A DNA stretch of 64,000 nucleotides from Erysipelotrichaceae bacterium (GCA_022772735.1 JALEZD010000008.1:62001-126000); one strand, 5' to 3'; positions 16,633-26,687 are shown, numbered from the stretch's first letter. The notes: generated from the sequence alone by a model not told the origin. Numbers and translations: made by a program.

Positions 16633-17352
16633 ATGGATATAAGGAAGATATTAGCTCAGTATTCTTATAAATATGAAGGTGATTGGAATAAAATATGTAA
16701 GGCAATTATAAATAAAGAAAATATTAAAAATATCAATATAAATGAAAAATATATAACTATTTTTGATGATGAATATCCTGAAAGTTTAAAAAAACTTAGA
16801 TTTCCTCCATGGGTACTTTTTTATAAAGGGGATATTAGCTTGTTAAAAAAGGAATGTATTTCTATTGTTGGCTCAAGAAATGCATGTAATTATGGAGAAG
16901 ATATAACAAGGAAGATTGTAAATAGTAATAAAAATAAGGTTATTGTATCTGGTTTAGCTAAGGGTATTGATGCGATAGCACATGATGAAGCCATAAAGTG
17001 TACTAAAACAATTGCAGTGATTGGTGGTGGTTTAAATCATGTATATCCACTTGAAAATATAAAATTATATAAAATAATTGAAAAAGACCATTTGATTATT
17101 AGCGAGTATCCATGTTTTACAAAAGTAAAAAAATATCATTTTCCTTTTAGAAATAGAATAATTGCAGCATTATCTGAAAAATTGTTTGTAACTCAAGCAA
17201 GAGTTAAAAGTGGAACGATGTTAACTGTAAATGAAGCACTTAACTTATCAAAAGAAGTATACGTTGTTCCTTATCCACTTTTTTTAAAAGAGGGTGAAGG
17301 TTGTAACTTGCTAATATCTGAAGGTGCAAATATAATATTAGAAATAAATTAA
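16633..17352 (+). CDS. dprA: DNA-processing protein DprA (short form)
   Basis: A 239-residue DprA/Smf protein, which loads RecA on incoming single-stranded DNA in transformation. The Rossmann-like core is complete: SIVGSRNACNYGED (GSR at 80-82), VIVSGLAKGIDAIAH (about 103-117), VIGGGLNHVYP (about 129-139), FPFRNRIIAAL (about 170-180) and KSGTMLTVNEAL. It is clearly shorter than common Firmicute DprA (about 280-300 residues): the N-terminal SAM-like part is reduced and no C-terminal winged helix follows ANIILEIN. It precedes topA, the conserved order. Ribosome binding site AGAGG. Confidence 0.92.
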   Translation: MDIRKILAQYSYKYEGDWNKICKAIINKENIKNININEKYITIFDDEYPESLKKLRFPPWVLFYKGDISLLKKECISIVGSRNACNYGEDITRKIVNSNKNKVIVSGLAKGIDAIAHDEAIKCTKTIAVIGGGLNHVYPLENIKLYKIIEKDHLIISEYPCFTKVKKYHFPFRNRIIAALSEKLFVTQARVKSGTMLTVNEALNLSKEVYVVPYPLFLKEGEGCNLLISEGANIILEIN

Positions 17353-17355
17353 TAC

Positions 17356-17384
17356 TTGAAAGAATATCATATTTAGGATATTGT
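17356..17384 (+). promoter_or_regulatory. Candidate promoter of topA
   Basis: TTGAAA (17356-17361), 17-base spacer, TATTGT (17379-17384). Good -35, weak -10. Confidence 0.45.
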
Positions 17385-17415
17385 AAAAAATGTTAAATGT
17401 AGTTAGAGGTATAAA

Positions 17416-19434
17416 ATGAAGAATTTAGTAATAGTAGAATCTCCATCTAAATCAAAAACAATTGAAAAATATTTAGGTAAAGATTATCTTGTTGTGTCAA
17501 GTAAAGGGCATATTCGTGATTTGGCAATAAAAGGAAAAGATGGACTAGGTATAGATGTTGAAAATGGATTTATTCCAACTTATATAATTAGCAAAGATAA
17601 AAAAGATGTCGTGAAAGATTTAAAGAAAAAAGCTGAAAAAGTTGATAATGTTTTTTTGGCAACTGACCCAGATAGAGAAGGTGAAGCTATTTCATGGCAT
17701 CTTGCACAAGAATTGAAACTAGATGAAAATTCATTAAACAGAGTGGTGTTTAATGAAATTACACATGATGCCGTAATTAATGCTTTTAAAAGTCCACGAA
17801 CAATTGATATTGGTCTTGTAAAATCTCAAGAAACAAGAAGAATGTTAGATAGATTAATTGGGTTTAAACTTTCTAAACTTTTAAATACGAAAATAAAGAG
17901 TAAGTCTGCAGGTAGAGTACAGTCTGTTGCATTGAAGCTTGTTGTAGAAAGAGAAAAAGAGATAAAAGCATTTGTGCCTGAAGAATATTGGACAATTGAT
18001 GCAAAATTTAAGAAGAATGATATAGAATTTGATGCTTCCCTTAGTAAAATAAATGGTAAAAAGGCAAAATTATCAAATGATATTTCTGCGAAAGAGGTTT
18101 TAACAAATTGTGTTGGTGATTTTGAAATTACAAATATAAAGAAACAAATTAGAAAAAAAGAACCAAAATTACCGTTTATAACTTCTACACTTCAACAAGA
18201 AGCTTCTACTAAACTTGGATTTAGTGCGAAAAAAACAATGAGTGTTGCACAAAAATTGTATGAAGGAATAGAATTAAAAACAGGATTGGAAGGTTTAATA
18301 ACATACATGAGAACAGATAGTACAAGACTATCTGATGTGTTTGTAAAAAGTGCAATTGCTAAAATATCTGATGTATATGGTAAACAATATGTTGGAAATT
18401 ATAAATTTAAAAAGAATGATAACTCTCAAGATGCACATGAAGGTATAAGACCTACAAATGTTAATTATACTCCAGATGAAATAAAGGAATATTTAAGTAA
18501 TGATCAATATAAACTGTATAAGCTTATATATTCTCGTGCAATGGCTTTTTTAATGGCTCCTGCAATTAATAATACCGTTTCTGTATTATTAGAAAACAAC
18601 GGATATGAATTTGTTACAAATGGAACTCAATTGGATTTCGATGGATATTTAAAGCTATATAAGGACTATGAAAGTAGTAAAGATGTTATTTTGCCAGAAT
18701 TAATGGAAAAAGAATTTTTAAAACCATTAAAACTAATTGACAGTCAACATTTTACAGAAGCTCCTTTAAGATATTCTGAAGCAAGATTAATAAAAGAGTT
18801 AGAAGAAAAAGGAATTGGAAGACCAAGTACGTATGCAACTATTTTAGATACAATTGTTGCTAGAGGATATGTAACCCTTGAAAAAAATAAAGAAACTTCT
18901 AAAACTAAAGTTTTTATCCCTACTGATCAAGGAATACTTACAACTGAAAAATTAGATGAGTTTTTTTCTAGTTTGATAAATGTTGAATACACTGCAAACA
19001 TGGAAAGTAGATTAGATGAAATTGCTGATGGAATATTAGATAATGTTTCTGAATTACAAAAATTTTGGGATGAATTTGTACCACTTTTAAATATTGCAAA
19101 TCAAAATATGGAAAAAATTCAACCAGAAAAAACAGGAGAGAAATGTCCGTTATGTGGAAATGATTTAGTTTATAGAGTTGGAAGATTTGGAAAGTTTATA
19201 TCATGTTCTACATTTCCAGAATGCAAATTCACAGCAAAAATTGCAAAAGAAGAAGTTTCAAAAGAAAAACCTGAGCCTACTGGAAAATTGTGCCCTAAGT
19301 GTAATTCAGAACTTTTAAAAAGAAAATCAAGATTTAATACATATTTTTTAGGATGTTCTGCTTTTCCAAAATGTAGACATATGGAAACTTTAGATGGTGA
19401 AGAAATTGTTTCTAAAAAGAAAGGAAAAAAATGA
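17416..19434 (+). CDS. topA: DNA topoisomerase I
   Basis: A 672-residue type IA topoisomerase that relaxes negative supercoils. TOPRIM domain with [17 protein letters not shown] (Glu8) and TDPDREGEA (Asp84, Asp86, Glu88); catalytic Tyr297 in [12 protein letters not shown]. The C-terminus carries two Cys4 zinc ribbons, starting [18 protein letters not shown] and [19 protein letters not shown], one fewer than many homologues; total length is near that of Bacillus TopA. Ribosome binding site AGAGG before ATG 17416. It overlaps trmFO by 4 nt. Confidence 0.97.
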   Translation: MKNLVIVESPSKSKTIEKYLGKDYLVVSSKGHIRDLAIKGKDGLGIDVENGFIPTYIISKDKKDVVKDLKKKAEKVDNVFLATDPDREGEAISWHLAQELKLDENSLNRVVFNEITHDAVINAFKSPRTIDIGLVKSQETRRMLDRLIGFKLSKLLNTKIKSKSAGRVQSVALKLVVEREKEIKAFVPEEYWTIDAKFKKNDIEFDASLSKINGKKAKLSNDISAKEVLTNCVGDFEITNIKKQIRKKEPKLPFITSTLQQEASTKLGFSAKKTMSVAQKLYEGIELKTGLEGLITYMRTDSTRLSDVFVKSAIAKISDVYGKQYVGNYKFKKNDNSQDAHEGIRPTNVNYTPDEIKEYLSNDQYKLYKLIYSRAMAFLMAPAINNTVSVLLENNGYEFVTNGTQLDFDGYLKLYKDYESSKDVILPELMEKEFLKPLKLIDSQHFTEAPLRYSEARLIKELEEKGIGRPSTYATILDTIVARGYVTLEKNKETSKTKVFIPTDQGILTTEKLDEFFSSLINVEYTANMESRLDEIADGILDNVSELQKFWDEFVPLLNIANQNMEKIQPEKTGEKCPLCGNDLVYRVGRFGKFISCSTFPECKFTAKIAKEEVSKEKPEPTGKLCPKCNSELLKRKSRFNTYFLGCSAFPKCRHMETLDGEEIVSKKKGKK

Positions 19435-20720
19435 TAGTATCGGTAATTGGTGCAGGTTTAGCTGGATGTGAGGCGGCATATCAACTTGCAAAAAGAGGAA
19501 TAAAAGTTAAACTTTTTGAAATGAAGCCACTAAAATATACTCCAGCCCATAAAAGTGAATATTTTGCAGAATTGGTATGTTCAAATTCATTGAGAAGTAA
19601 TGATATTAATAACGCAGTAGGATTATTAAAGGAAGAAATGAGAATTTTGGATAGTTTAATAATGAGGATTGCAGATGAGACAAAAATACCCGCAGGAAGT
19701 GCTCTTGCAGTTGATAGGGATGAATTTTCTAGAAGGATAAGTGAAGAAATAAAAAACAATCCACTAATTGAAGTTATTAGTGATGAAGTATTAGAAATAC
19801 CTAACACTCCTTGTATTATTGCTAGTGGACCATTAACAAGCGAAAGTCTTTACAACTCTATTAAATCATTAATAAAAGATGATGGTTTGTATTTCTTTGA
19901 CGCTGCTGCACCAATAATTGAAAAAGATTCTATTGATTTTAGTAAGGCATATTATAAGTCAAGGTATGATAAAGGTGAGGCAGATTATATAAATTGTCCA
20001 ATGAATAAAGAAGAATTTGAAAAATTTTATAAAGAATTAGTTACTGCAGATGTAACCAAAGTAAAAGATTTTGAAAAAGAAATATATTTTGAAGGATGCA
20101 TGCCTGTTGAAATTATGGCTAAAAGAGGTATGCAAACATTGTTATTTGGACCATTAAAACCTGTTGGTTTAGAATACAATGGTATTAGACCATATGCAGT
20201 TGTTCAACTTAGACAAGATAATGTTGCAGATAGTTTGTACAATATAGTTGGTTTTCAAACCCACTTAACATGGCCAGAACAAAAAAGAGTTTTTTCACTT
20301 ATTCCTGGTTTAGAAAATGCAAAATTTGCAAGATACGGAGTCATGCATAGGAATACATTTATTAATTCTACAAAGATTTTGAATTCTACATATCAAATGA
20401 GAAATAATAAAAATATATTTTTTGCAGGTCAAATAACTGGTGTTGAAGGCTATGTTGAAAGTTGTGCGAGTGGGCTACTTGCAGGTATAAACATGGCAAA
20501 GCATATAAAAGGTGAAAAAATGTATGAATTGGATAATTCTACAATGATTGGTGCAATGGCATATTATGTTTCTCATGGTAATAATGACAACTTTCAACCA
20601 ATGAATGCTAATTTTGGAATATTAAAAAATATAGATGGTGTAAAAAAGCATGAAAGAAAATCAGCTTATGTGGCTCGTGCAATTAAAACTTTAAAAGAGG
20701 AATTATGTCAAGAGATTTAA
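19431..20720 (+). CDS. trmFO: Folate/FAD-dependent tRNA (m5U54) methyltransferase TrmFO
   Basis: A 429-residue flavoprotein that makes m5U54 in the T-loop of tRNA using methylene-tetrahydrofolate. FAD-binding [10 protein letters not shown] (about 7-16) at the N-terminus; the conserved Cys50 in [12 protein letters not shown]; second conserved Cys in [14 protein letters not shown]-terminal [16 protein letters not shown] overlap with topA and a 16-base overlap with xerC place it in the usual topA-trmFO-xerC block of Bacilli. Normal length. Confidence 0.97.
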   Translation: MIVSVIGAGLAGCEAAYQLAKRGIKVKLFEMKPLKYTPAHKSEYFAELVCSNSLRSNDINNAVGLLKEEMRILDSLIMRIADETKIPAGSALAVDRDEFSRRISEEIKNNPLIEVISDEVLEIPNTPCIIASGPLTSESLYNSIKSLIKDDGLYFFDAAAPIIEKDSIDFSKAYYKSRYDKGEADYINCPMNKEEFEKFYKELVTADVTKVKDFEKEIYFEGCMPVEIMAKRGMQTLLFGPLKPVGLEYNGIRPYAVVQLRQDNVADSLYNIVGFQTHLTWPEQKRVFSLIPGLENAKFARYGVMHRNTFINSTKILNSTYQMRNNKNIFFAGQITGVEGYVESCASGLLAGINMAKHIKGEKMYELDNSTMIGAMAYYVSHGNNDNFQPMNANFGILKNIDGVKKHERKSAYVARAIKTLKEELCQEI

Positions 20721-21619
20721 TGGAATCTTGTTCTAAATTTATTAGTCAAGTTAGATTAAATAATACAGGTTCTTTAGAGACTGAAGATGCTTATTCAAGA
20801 GATGTTGAAAGATTTATAAAATATCTAAATGATTGTGGAATTAAAAGTTTTGAAGATGTAAAAAAAGATACAATCATGGATTATAGCATTAAACTTAGAA
20901 GCGGTGAATTAGGTGGAGTTAAACTTGCCAATTCATCATATTCTAGAAATTTATCTTCATTAAGATCTTTTTATAAATATTTAAATAAATTTGAAGGTGT
21001 AAAAAATAATCCATTGATTTTTTTTAAAAATCCAAAAAAAGAAAAAAAACTTCCTTCATTGCTTTTGAAAGATGAAATGATTAAACTCTTAAAATCTTTT
21101 GATTTAAATTGTGATGTTGATATAAGAAATAGATGTATTATTGAAGTCATATATGCATGTGGATTACGGATAAGTGAAGCTACAAGTTTAAAGTTAAGTA
21201 AAATAAATTTTGATGAGTGTTATCTATTTGTTATTGGGAAAGGAGATAAAGAAAGACTTGTTCCTTTCTATCCTAGATGTAAGGAAATAATTATAATGTA
21301 TATTAATACATATAGAAATAACTATTTAAAAGAAGAACACGATTATTTATTTATTAATAAAAATGGTAAGCCAATATCAAATAGAAGTGTACAACTAATG
21401 TTACAAGATGTTTCAATTAAGGCTGGTTTAACAAAAAATGTTCATCCACATATGCTAAGGCATTCTTTTGCAACACATTTATTAGATAATGGTGCAAATT
21501 TAAGAGTTGTCCAAGAACTTTTAGGTCATGAAAATTTATCAACAACCCAAATTTATACACATGTAAGTATTGATAAGTTAAACAAAGTTATTAAAGATAG
21601 TCATCCAAGATCAAAATAA
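20705..21619 (+). CDS. xerC: Tyrosine recombinase XerC
   Basis: A 304-residue tyrosine recombinase with N-terminal SAM-like core-binding domain (about 10-100) and full catalytic set: Arg155 (ACGLRISEA), Lys179, His249 and Arg252 (HPHMLRHSF), His275 (LLGHENL) and Tyr284 (TQIYTHV). Its place right after trmFO is that of codV/xerC in Bacilli, so it is the chromosome dimer-resolution enzyme and not a phage integrase. The hslV, hslU and codY genes that follow codV in Bacillus are absent; rpsB comes next. Start ATG 20705 follows AGAGGAA. Confidence 0.94.
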   Translation: MSRDLMESCSKFISQVRLNNTGSLETEDAYSRDVERFIKYLNDCGIKSFEDVKKDTIMDYSIKLRSGELGGVKLANSSYSRNLSSLRSFYKYLNKFEGVKNNPLIFFKNPKKEKKLPSLLLKDEMIKLLKSFDLNCDVDIRNRCIIEVIYACGLRISEATSLKLSKINFDECYLFVIGKGDKERLVPFYPRCKEIIIMYINTYRNNYLKEEHDYLFINKNGKPISNRSVQLMLQDVSIKAGLTKNVHPHMLRHSFATHLLDNGANLRVVQELLGHENLSTTQIYTHVSIDKLNKVIKDSHPRSK

Positions 21620-21652
21620 CAGTTTATGTAATGAATATAAACTGTTTTTTTA
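21618..21652 (+). terminator. Intrinsic terminator after xerC
   Basis: 10-bp stem AACAGTTTAT / ATAAACTGTT (21618-21627 with 21637-21646), 9-base loop, T run. It ends the topA-trmFO-xerC unit. Confidence 0.88.
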
Positions 21653-21681
21653 TTGTTTAAATTCATAAATTATGTTATATT
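21653..21681 (+). promoter_or_regulatory. Promoter of rpsB-tsf
   Basis: TTGTTT (21653-21658), exact 17-base spacer, TATATT (21676-21681). Start predicted near 21688. Confidence 0.65.
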
Positions 21682-21687
21682 ATTCAA

Positions 21688-21802
21688 TGGCGCAAAATGT
21701 TGCGTACTACACACATCATGGATTCACTAATCCGTGCCCAATTATTGGGTTATTAGTGTTCGAAATGGTGGAGGGACAACGGAAAGTGAGGAAAAAAGAA
21801 AA
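21688..21802 (+). ncRNA. Structured leader of rpsB (candidate S2-binding autoregulatory RNA)
   Basis: The leader of about 115 nt has two clear hairpins. First: CGCAA / TTGCG (21691-21695 with 21700-21704), 4-base loop. Second: an outer stem CACTAAT / ATTAGTG (21725-21731 with 21752-21758) with an inner stem CCCAA / TTGGG (21737-21741 with 21745-21749), joined by a 5-base/2-base internal loop. A purine-rich segment 21768-21780 follows. There is no T run, so it is not a terminator. Feedback by S2 is inferred from position. An open frame from 21734 runs through it into rpsB but has no ribosome binding site. Confidence 0.55.
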
Positions 21803-22753
21803 ATGGCTGTTGTTACAATGAGAAAACTACTAGAGAGTGGTGTACATTTTGGACATCAAACTCGCCGCTGGAATCCTAAAATGAAACCGTATATTTATAC
21901 GGCAAAAAATGGAAACTACATTATTGATTTGGAAAAAACTATTCCAATGATTGAAACTGCTTATAATGCTTTAAAGGAAATTTCTGAAAATGGTGGAAAA
22001 GTATTATTTGTTGGTACAAAAAAACAAGCACAAACTGCAATTTTAGAAGAAGCGTTACGTTCAGGTTCATTCTATGTTAACCAAAGATGGTTAGGTGGTA
22101 TCTTAACTAACTTCCGTACTATTCAAAAAAGTATTAAAAAATTACTTGAAATTGAAGAAATGGAAAACAGTGGAACTATAAATTTATATCCTAAAAAAGA
22201 AATTGCTGTTTTAAAGAAGAAAAAAGATAGATTAGAAAATTTCCTTGGTGGAATTAAAGAAATGAAAAAATTGCCTGATGCAATATTTGTTGTTGATCCA
22301 ACTGAAGAACACAATGCTGTTGCAGAAGCAAATAAATTAGGTATTCCCGTATTTGCATTAATTGATACAAATGCTGATCCTGATAATATTACTTATCCAG
22401 TACCTTCAAATGATGATGCTGTACATTCAGTTTCTTTATTAGTTGCTTTATTTGCAGATGCTATTGTTGAAGGAAAAGGTGGGGTGTTATCTTATGCGCA
22501 CCAAGAAGATGATGCTGATGATATTACAATGAGCGATGTTATGATTAAGGTAGAAGAACAGGCTGCAGAAGCTGAAAAACGTCGTCGTCAAAAAATAGAA
22601 GAAAGACGTGCTGCACAAGCAAATCGTCGTGGTAACTTTAATAACTCAGAAAGAAGATTTATTAAAAGAGACAATAAACCTCAAACTGAAGAAGTAAAAA
22701 CAGAAGAAGTTAAAGAAGAAAAAGTTGAAGAAGTTAAGGAGGTAAGTGAATAA
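21803..22753 (+). CDS. rpsB: 30S ribosomal protein S2 with extended acidic/basic tail
   Basis: A 316-residue S2 protein: N-terminal [20 protein letters not shown] (shown here as the family mark, residues 6-25), [14 protein letters not shown] and the conserved [20 protein letters not shown]2 is usually about 230-260 residues; here about 65 extra residues follow, first basic ([20 protein letters not shown]) and then a Glu/Val/Lys low-complexity run to the end. Start ATG 21803 is chosen by homology and the GTGAGGA at 21785-21791. The stop shares one base with the tsf start. Confidence 0.96.
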   Translation: MAVVTMRKLLESGVHFGHQTRRWNPKMKPYIYTAKNGNYIIDLEKTIPMIETAYNALKEISENGGKVLFVGTKKQAQTAILEEALRSGSFYVNQRWLGGILTNFRTIQKSIKKLLEIEEMENSGTINLYPKKEIAVLKKKKDRLENFLGGIKEMKKLPDAIFVVDPTEEHNAVAEANKLGIPVFALIDTNADPDNITYPVPSNDDAVHSVSLLVALFADAIVEGKGGVLSYAHQEDDADDITMSDVMIKVEEQAAEAEKRRRQKIEERRAAQANRRGNFNNSERRFIKRDNKPQTEEVKTEEVKEEKVEEVKEVSE

Positions 22754-23643
22754 TGGCAATTACTGCATCACTTGTTAAAGAACTTAGAGAAAAAACTGGC
22801 GCAGGAATGATGGATTGCAAAAAAGCTTTAGAAGCTACAGAAGGTGATCTAGAAAAAGCTGTTGACTGGTTAAGAGAAAAAGGTATCGCAAAAGCAGCTA
22901 AAAAGGCTGGAAGAATTGCTGCTGAAGGTTTATCACAAGTTAAAGTTTCTGGTAATAAGGCTGCATTAGTTGAAGTTAACTCTGAAACTGACTTCGTTGC
23001 AAAGAATGAACAATTCCTTTCACTTTTAGAAACTGTAACTGAAACAATTTTAAATAATTCTCCAAAAACAATGGAAGAAGCATTAGCATTAAATGTTAAT
23101 GGAACTACACTAGATGCTCTATTAATTGATGCAACTGCAACAATTGGTGAAAAAATAACATTAAGAAGATTTGAAGTTGTTGAAAAAGAAGATAGTGATG
23201 TGTTTGGTTCATATGTTCACATGGGTGGAAAAATAAGTGCTGTTGTAGTTTTAAGCAATGGTGCTTGTGAAGAAGTAGCTAAAGATATGGCAATGCAAGT
23301 TGCATCAATGTCTCCTTCTTACGTATCTAGAAATGATATGCCTGCTGATGTAATTGAACATGAAAGAAAAGTTCAAGAAGAAATTGCAAAGAATGATGAA
23401 TCTTTACAAAATAAACCTGAAAAGATTCTTCAAGGCATTATTGAAGGAAGAGTTTCTAAATCTTTACAAGATATTACATTAGTTGATCAAATTTTCTTTA
23501 AAAATCAAGATCAAAAATGTGGTCAATACTTAAAAGAACACAATACAGAAGCAAAATCATTTGTTAGATATGCTGTAGGTGAAGGTATTGAGAAAAAAGA
23601 AGAAAACTTTGCTGAAGAAGTAGCAAAACAAATTGCAAAATAA
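22753..23643 (+). CDS. tsf: Elongation factor Ts
   Basis: A 296-residue EF-Ts, the guanine-nucleotide exchange factor of EF-Tu. N-terminal UBA-like ITASLVKELREKTGAGMMDC (about 3-22), then ALVEVNSETDFVAKNEQF (about 72-89), the EF-Tu contact region. Normal length. Start overlaps the rpsB stop by one base, with AAGGAGG at 22736-22742. Followed by a strong terminator. Confidence 0.98.
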   Translation: MAITASLVKELREKTGAGMMDCKKALEATEGDLEKAVDWLREKGIAKAAKKAGRIAAEGLSQVKVSGNKAALVEVNSETDFVAKNEQFLSLLETVTETILNNSPKTMEEALALNVNGTTLDALLIDATATIGEKITLRRFEVVEKEDSDVFGSYVHMGGKISAVVVLSNGACEEVAKDMAMQVASMSPSYVSRNDMPADVIEHERKVQEEIAKNDESLQNKPEKILQGIIEGRVSKSLQDITLVDQIFFKNQDQKCGQYLKEHNTEAKSFVRYAVGEGIEKKEENFAEEVAKQIAK

Positions 23644-23650
23644 AAAACTA

Positions 23651-23680
23651 ATACAAACATCATTTGATGTTTGTATTTTA
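23651..23680 (+). terminator. Intrinsic terminator after tsf
   Basis: Perfect 11-bp stem (23651-23661 with 23666-23676), ATTT loop, T run. Confidence 0.92.
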
Positions 23681-23696
23681 TTAATCAGGAGTATTT

Positions 23697-25331
23697 ATGA
23701 ATATTTTAAATATAATATTAACATCAATTTTTACTGTAATTTTGTTTGTTGTGATATTTTTAATTGTTGTTTTTGTAATTTTTAATATTTTTGTAAACAA
23801 AAAAGAAAGTAAACTAAAAATTAAGGATGTAGAAAAGATAGTTTTTAAAATTAAAAAAATTCATGAAGATGAAAAAACATCAATGATAAATATTAACGAT
23901 GAATCTGTGAAATTATATGATGTTATTGAAGGGTTAAATAATCTTTTAAAAGAAAAAAGTATTAAAGAAATAATTATTGATGTTGAAAATGTTAATTTAA
24001 CTAAATCTCAGATTGATGAATTATCACCAATTTTTAAAAAACTAAATAAAAAGTTTAAAGTTAGTTCAATCGCAAGTAACATGGATAATTTAAACTATAT
24101 GATTGCATTACTTGCGGATAATGTATATATGTATAAATCGTTAAACAGTATGATTACACTAAATGGTTATTATCAAGTTTATAGCTATTTTAAAAAGTTT
24201 TTACAAAAAATCGGAGTGAAAATGAATGTTATACATATTGGAGATTTCAAAGGTACTGGTGAAAACTTTAGTAGAGATTTTATGAGTGATGAAAGACGAA
24301 TTTCAATAAAAAATATAAATGATAAATTTTATAAAAACTTCACTGATTATGTGAAGGAAAGAAGAAATATAGATGTTGAAAGTCTTATAAATAATAATGA
24401 TTTATCATTTGTTGGTTATGAAGAAGCAATAAAATTTTCGCTTATTGATGGAGTTTATACTCATAATGATTTTAAGCTTGATTATGAAAAAGACACTATG
24501 TTATTTACAAACTATATTTCAAATTATAAAAAAGAGAAAAATAAAAGTAAAAATATAATAGGAGTAATAAGTTTAGAAGGGAATATATCTTCAAAAAGTT
24601 CTGATGAATCTATATCTTTTGAAAGTGTAGATGAAAAAGTTAACAAGTTATTGGATATTGATAATTTAAAAGGTGTAATTTTAAAAGTTAATTCTCCTGG
24701 AGGAAGTGCATTAGAATCAGAAAAAATATATCAAAGACTTAAAGATATCAAAGTTCCCTTATATGTTAGTATGTCTGATGTTTGTGCAAGTGGTGGTTAT
24801 TATATTTCCATGGCAGCTGATAAAATCTTTGCGAATACATCAACTATTACTGGCTCAATAGGTGTTGTACTTATGTATCCTGAATTTAGTGAATTAGCTA
24901 AAAAACTTGAAATAAATCAGGAATTTATTACAAATGGACATAAAGAAATAAATTTTTTTGAACCATTAACTGAAGATTTAAAGATAAAAATCACTGAACA
25001 AATGAAGAAAACATATATAGAATTCAAAGATAGAGTAATAAATTCAAGAAAAATTGATGGAGAAAGTTTAGAAAAAATCGCTCAGGGTAAGATTTGGATT
25101 GCTAATGATGCAAAAGAAATTGGTTTAATTGATGAAGTTGGTAATTTTGAGTATTGTTTAAATTCTCTTGTCAAAGATTTAAAACTTAAAGATTATAAGA
25201 TAAATCACATTTTAAATGAAAAGAAACTAGAAGTTAATCCAGAAAAAATATTAAAAAAATACATTATGAATAATTCAATATTTTTTGATAAAAATGAAAT
25301 TATGTACTATGAAGATTACCAATCATTTTAA
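23697..25331 (+). CDS. sppA: Signal peptide peptidase SppA, two-domain form
   Basis: A 544-residue S49 serine protease that degrades cleaved signal peptides at the membrane. One N-terminal membrane helix (about 7-33). It is the long double-domain type, as in E. coli SppA, not the half-length type of Bacillus: the catalytic Lys185 lies in the N-terminal half (HIGDFKGTGENFSRD) and the nucleophile Ser365 in the C-terminal half (DVCASGGYYISMAAD), followed by TITGSIGVV. Start ATG 23697 follows CAGGAG. It is inserted between tsf and pyrH, which are adjacent in most Firmicutes, and is separated from tsf by a terminator. Confidence 0.92.
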   Translation: MNILNIILTSIFTVILFVVIFLIVVFVIFNIFVNKKESKLKIKDVEKIVFKIKKIHEDEKTSMININDESVKLYDVIEGLNNLLKEKSIKEIIIDVENVNLTKSQIDELSPIFKKLNKKFKVSSIASNMDNLNYMIALLADNVYMYKSLNSMITLNGYYQVYSYFKKFLQKIGVKMNVIHIGDFKGTGENFSRDFMSDERRISIKNINDKFYKNFTDYVKERRNIDVESLINNNDLSFVGYEEAIKFSLIDGVYTHNDFKLDYEKDTMLFTNYISNYKKEKNKSKNIIGVISLEGNISSKSSDESISFESVDEKVNKLLDIDNLKGVILKVNSPGGSALESEKIYQRLKDIKVPLYVSMSDVCASGGYYISMAADKIFANTSTITGSIGVVLMYPEFSELAKKLEINQEFITNGHKEINFFEPLTEDLKIKITEQMKKTYIEFKDRVINSRKIDGESLEKIAQGKIWIANDAKEIGLIDEVGNFEYCLNSLVKDLKLKDYKINHILNEKKLEVNPEKILKKYIMNNSIFFDKNEIMYYEDYQSF

Positions 25332-25342
25332 ATACGAAAATC

Positions 25343-25371
25343 TTTAATAATGCAATCATGAATGGTATAAT
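25343..25371 (+). promoter_or_regulatory. Extended -10 promoter of pyrH-frr
   Basis: TGGTATAAT (25363-25371) is an extended -10 with perfect hexamer. A weak -35 TTTAAT lies 17 bases upstream. About 20 nt to the gene leader start, with TAGGAGAA before ATG. Confidence 0.6.
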
Positions 25372-25397
25372 ATTTCTAGCAGATTAGGAGAATAAAC

Positions 25398-26108
25398 ATG
25401 TATAAAAGAATATTACTTAAACTAAGTGGTGAAGCCCTATCAGCAAATGGTAATAATTTTGATCCTGAGATATTAAGTGATTTAGCACATCAAATAAAAG
25501 AAATTTATGATGATGGAGTAGAAATTGCTATTGTTGTCGGTGGTGGGAATTTTATCAGAGGTAAGTTAGCTGAAAATATAGGTATTGAAAGAGTTCAAGC
25601 TGATTATATGGGAATGCTAGCAACTGTAATAAATGCATTAGCAATTCAAAGCTCTTTAGAAAAAGTTAATGTACCTACAAGAGTTTTAACTGCAATTGAT
25701 ATGCCAAAGGTTGCAGAACCATTTATTGTTAGAAGAGCAATCAGACATTTAGAAAAAGGAAGAGTAATTATATTTGGTGCTGGAACAGGCAACCCTTATT
25801 TTAGTACAGATACTACAGCTGCATTAAGAGCTTCAGAAATAAAAGCAGATGTAATCCTAATGGCAAAAAATGGTGTTGATGGAGTATACAGTGCCGATCC
25901 TAAAAAAGACAGTTCAGCATTAAAATATGATGAGTTAAATTATATGGAAGTATTACAAAAAGGTCTTCAAGTTATGGATACAACTGCGACAAGTATGTGT
26001 ATGGATAATAATATTGATTTGATTGTATTTAATATGAATGAAAAAGGAAATATTAAAAAAGCTGTAATGAAAGAAAAAATTGGAACAGTAATAAAAGGAG
26101 ATAAATAA
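25398..26108 (+). CDS. pyrH: UMP kinase
   Basis: A 236-residue bacterial UMP kinase (amino acid kinase fold, hexameric), forming UDP from UMP and ATP. Family marks: [11 protein letters not shown] (about 4-14), [12 protein letters not shown] (about 49-60), [18 protein letters not shown] (about 69-86), [19 protein letters not shown] (about 132-150). Normal length. A 1-base gap to frr with its own AAAGGAG, so the two are co-transcribed as in nearly all bacteria. Confidence 0.98.
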   Translation: MYKRILLKLSGEALSANGNNFDPEILSDLAHQIKEIYDDGVEIAIVVGGGNFIRGKLAENIGIERVQADYMGMLATVINALAIQSSLEKVNVPTRVLTAIDMPKVAEPFIVRRAIRHLEKGRVIIFGAGTGNPYFSTDTTAALRASEIKADVILMAKNGVDGVYSADPKKDSSALKYDELNYMEVLQKGLQVMDTTATSMCMDNNIDLIVFNMNEKGNIKKAVMKEKIGTVIKGDK

Positions 26109-26109
26109 T

Positions 26110-26658
26110 ATGTCATATGAAATTTTAAATAATGTTAAAGAAAAAATGGAAAAAGCTGTAGTACATTTTGAAAATGAATTAAAATCTATTAGAACTGGAC
26201 AAGCAAATGCTAATATGTTGGATGGTGTTGAAGTTGAATATTATGGTTCACTTACTCCTGTAAAACAAATTGCAAGTATTTCTATATCTGAAGGTACACA
26301 ATTTGTTATTAAACCGTATGATTCAAGTAGTTTAAAAGATATTGAAAAAGCAATAAATACTTCTGATTTAGGATTAGTTCCTCAAAATGATGGTTCGCTA
26401 ATAAGATTAAATGTTCCAAAACTTACTGAAGAAACTCGTAAGGAAATGGTAAAAAAAGTTTCTAAACTAGCTGAAGAAAATAAAGTTATTGTAAGAAATG
26501 TTAGACGTGATGCAAATGATTTAGTTAAAAAAGATAAAGAAATGACTGAAGATGCACAAAAAGATTGCCTAAATGAAATTCAAAAATTAACAGATAGTTT
26601 TATAAAGAAATTAGATGATATTGCATCTGCAAAAGAAAAAGAAGTAATGAAAGTATAG
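26110..26658 (+). CDS. frr: Ribosome recycling factor
   Basis: A 182-residue RRF that splits post-termination ribosomes with EF-G. Typical stretches: FENELKSIRTGQANANMLDG (about 20-39) with VEYYGSLTPVKQIASIS following, and RKEMVKKVSKLAEENKVIVRNVRRDAND split across 120-145. Normal length. Ends at a terminator that overlaps its stop codon. Confidence 0.98.
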   Translation: MSYEILNNVKEKMEKAVVHFENELKSIRTGQANANMLDGVEVEYYGSLTPVKQIASISISEGTQFVIKPYDSSSLKDIEKAINTSDLGLVPQNDGSLIRLNVPKLTEETRKEMVKKVSKLAEENKVIVRNVRRDANDLVKKDKEMTEDAQKDCLNEIQKLTDSFIKKLDDIASAKEKEVMKV

Positions 26659-26679
26659 ATGCTTATTTAGCATCTTTTT
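26657..26679 (+). terminator. Intrinsic terminator after frr
   Basis: AGATGCT / AGCATCT stem (26657-26663 with 26669-26675), 5-base loop, T run. Begins inside the frr stop codon. Confidence 0.85.
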
Positions 26680-26687
26680 ATTAATTT

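Noticed and set aside
19431-19434. Use of TGA as Trp (genetic code 4), suggested by the extreme A+T content and Bacilli/Mollicutes-like gene order.
   Set aside because: TGA ends topA, lepB, rimM, potB, mutM, dnaI and others at the expected lengths, and Trp is encoded by TGG throughout. Code 11 fits.
20705-21619. Tyrosine recombinase, considered as a phage or island integrase.
   Set aside because: It is XerC by its place after trmFO and its sequence. No phage genes, attachment repeats or excisionase are near.
21760-21795. A GGTGGAGGGACAACGG stretch before rpsB, considered as a T-box antiterminator.
   Set aside because: It lacks the conserved TGG-N-ACC core of T-boxes, there is no specifier stem and no terminator, and rpsB is not a tRNA-related gene.
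21734-21802. An open frame that would extend S2 by 23 residues at its N-terminus.
   Set aside because: It runs through the structured leader, has no ribosome binding site at 21734, and S2 proteins begin at [13 protein letters not shown], which has a good ribosome binding site.
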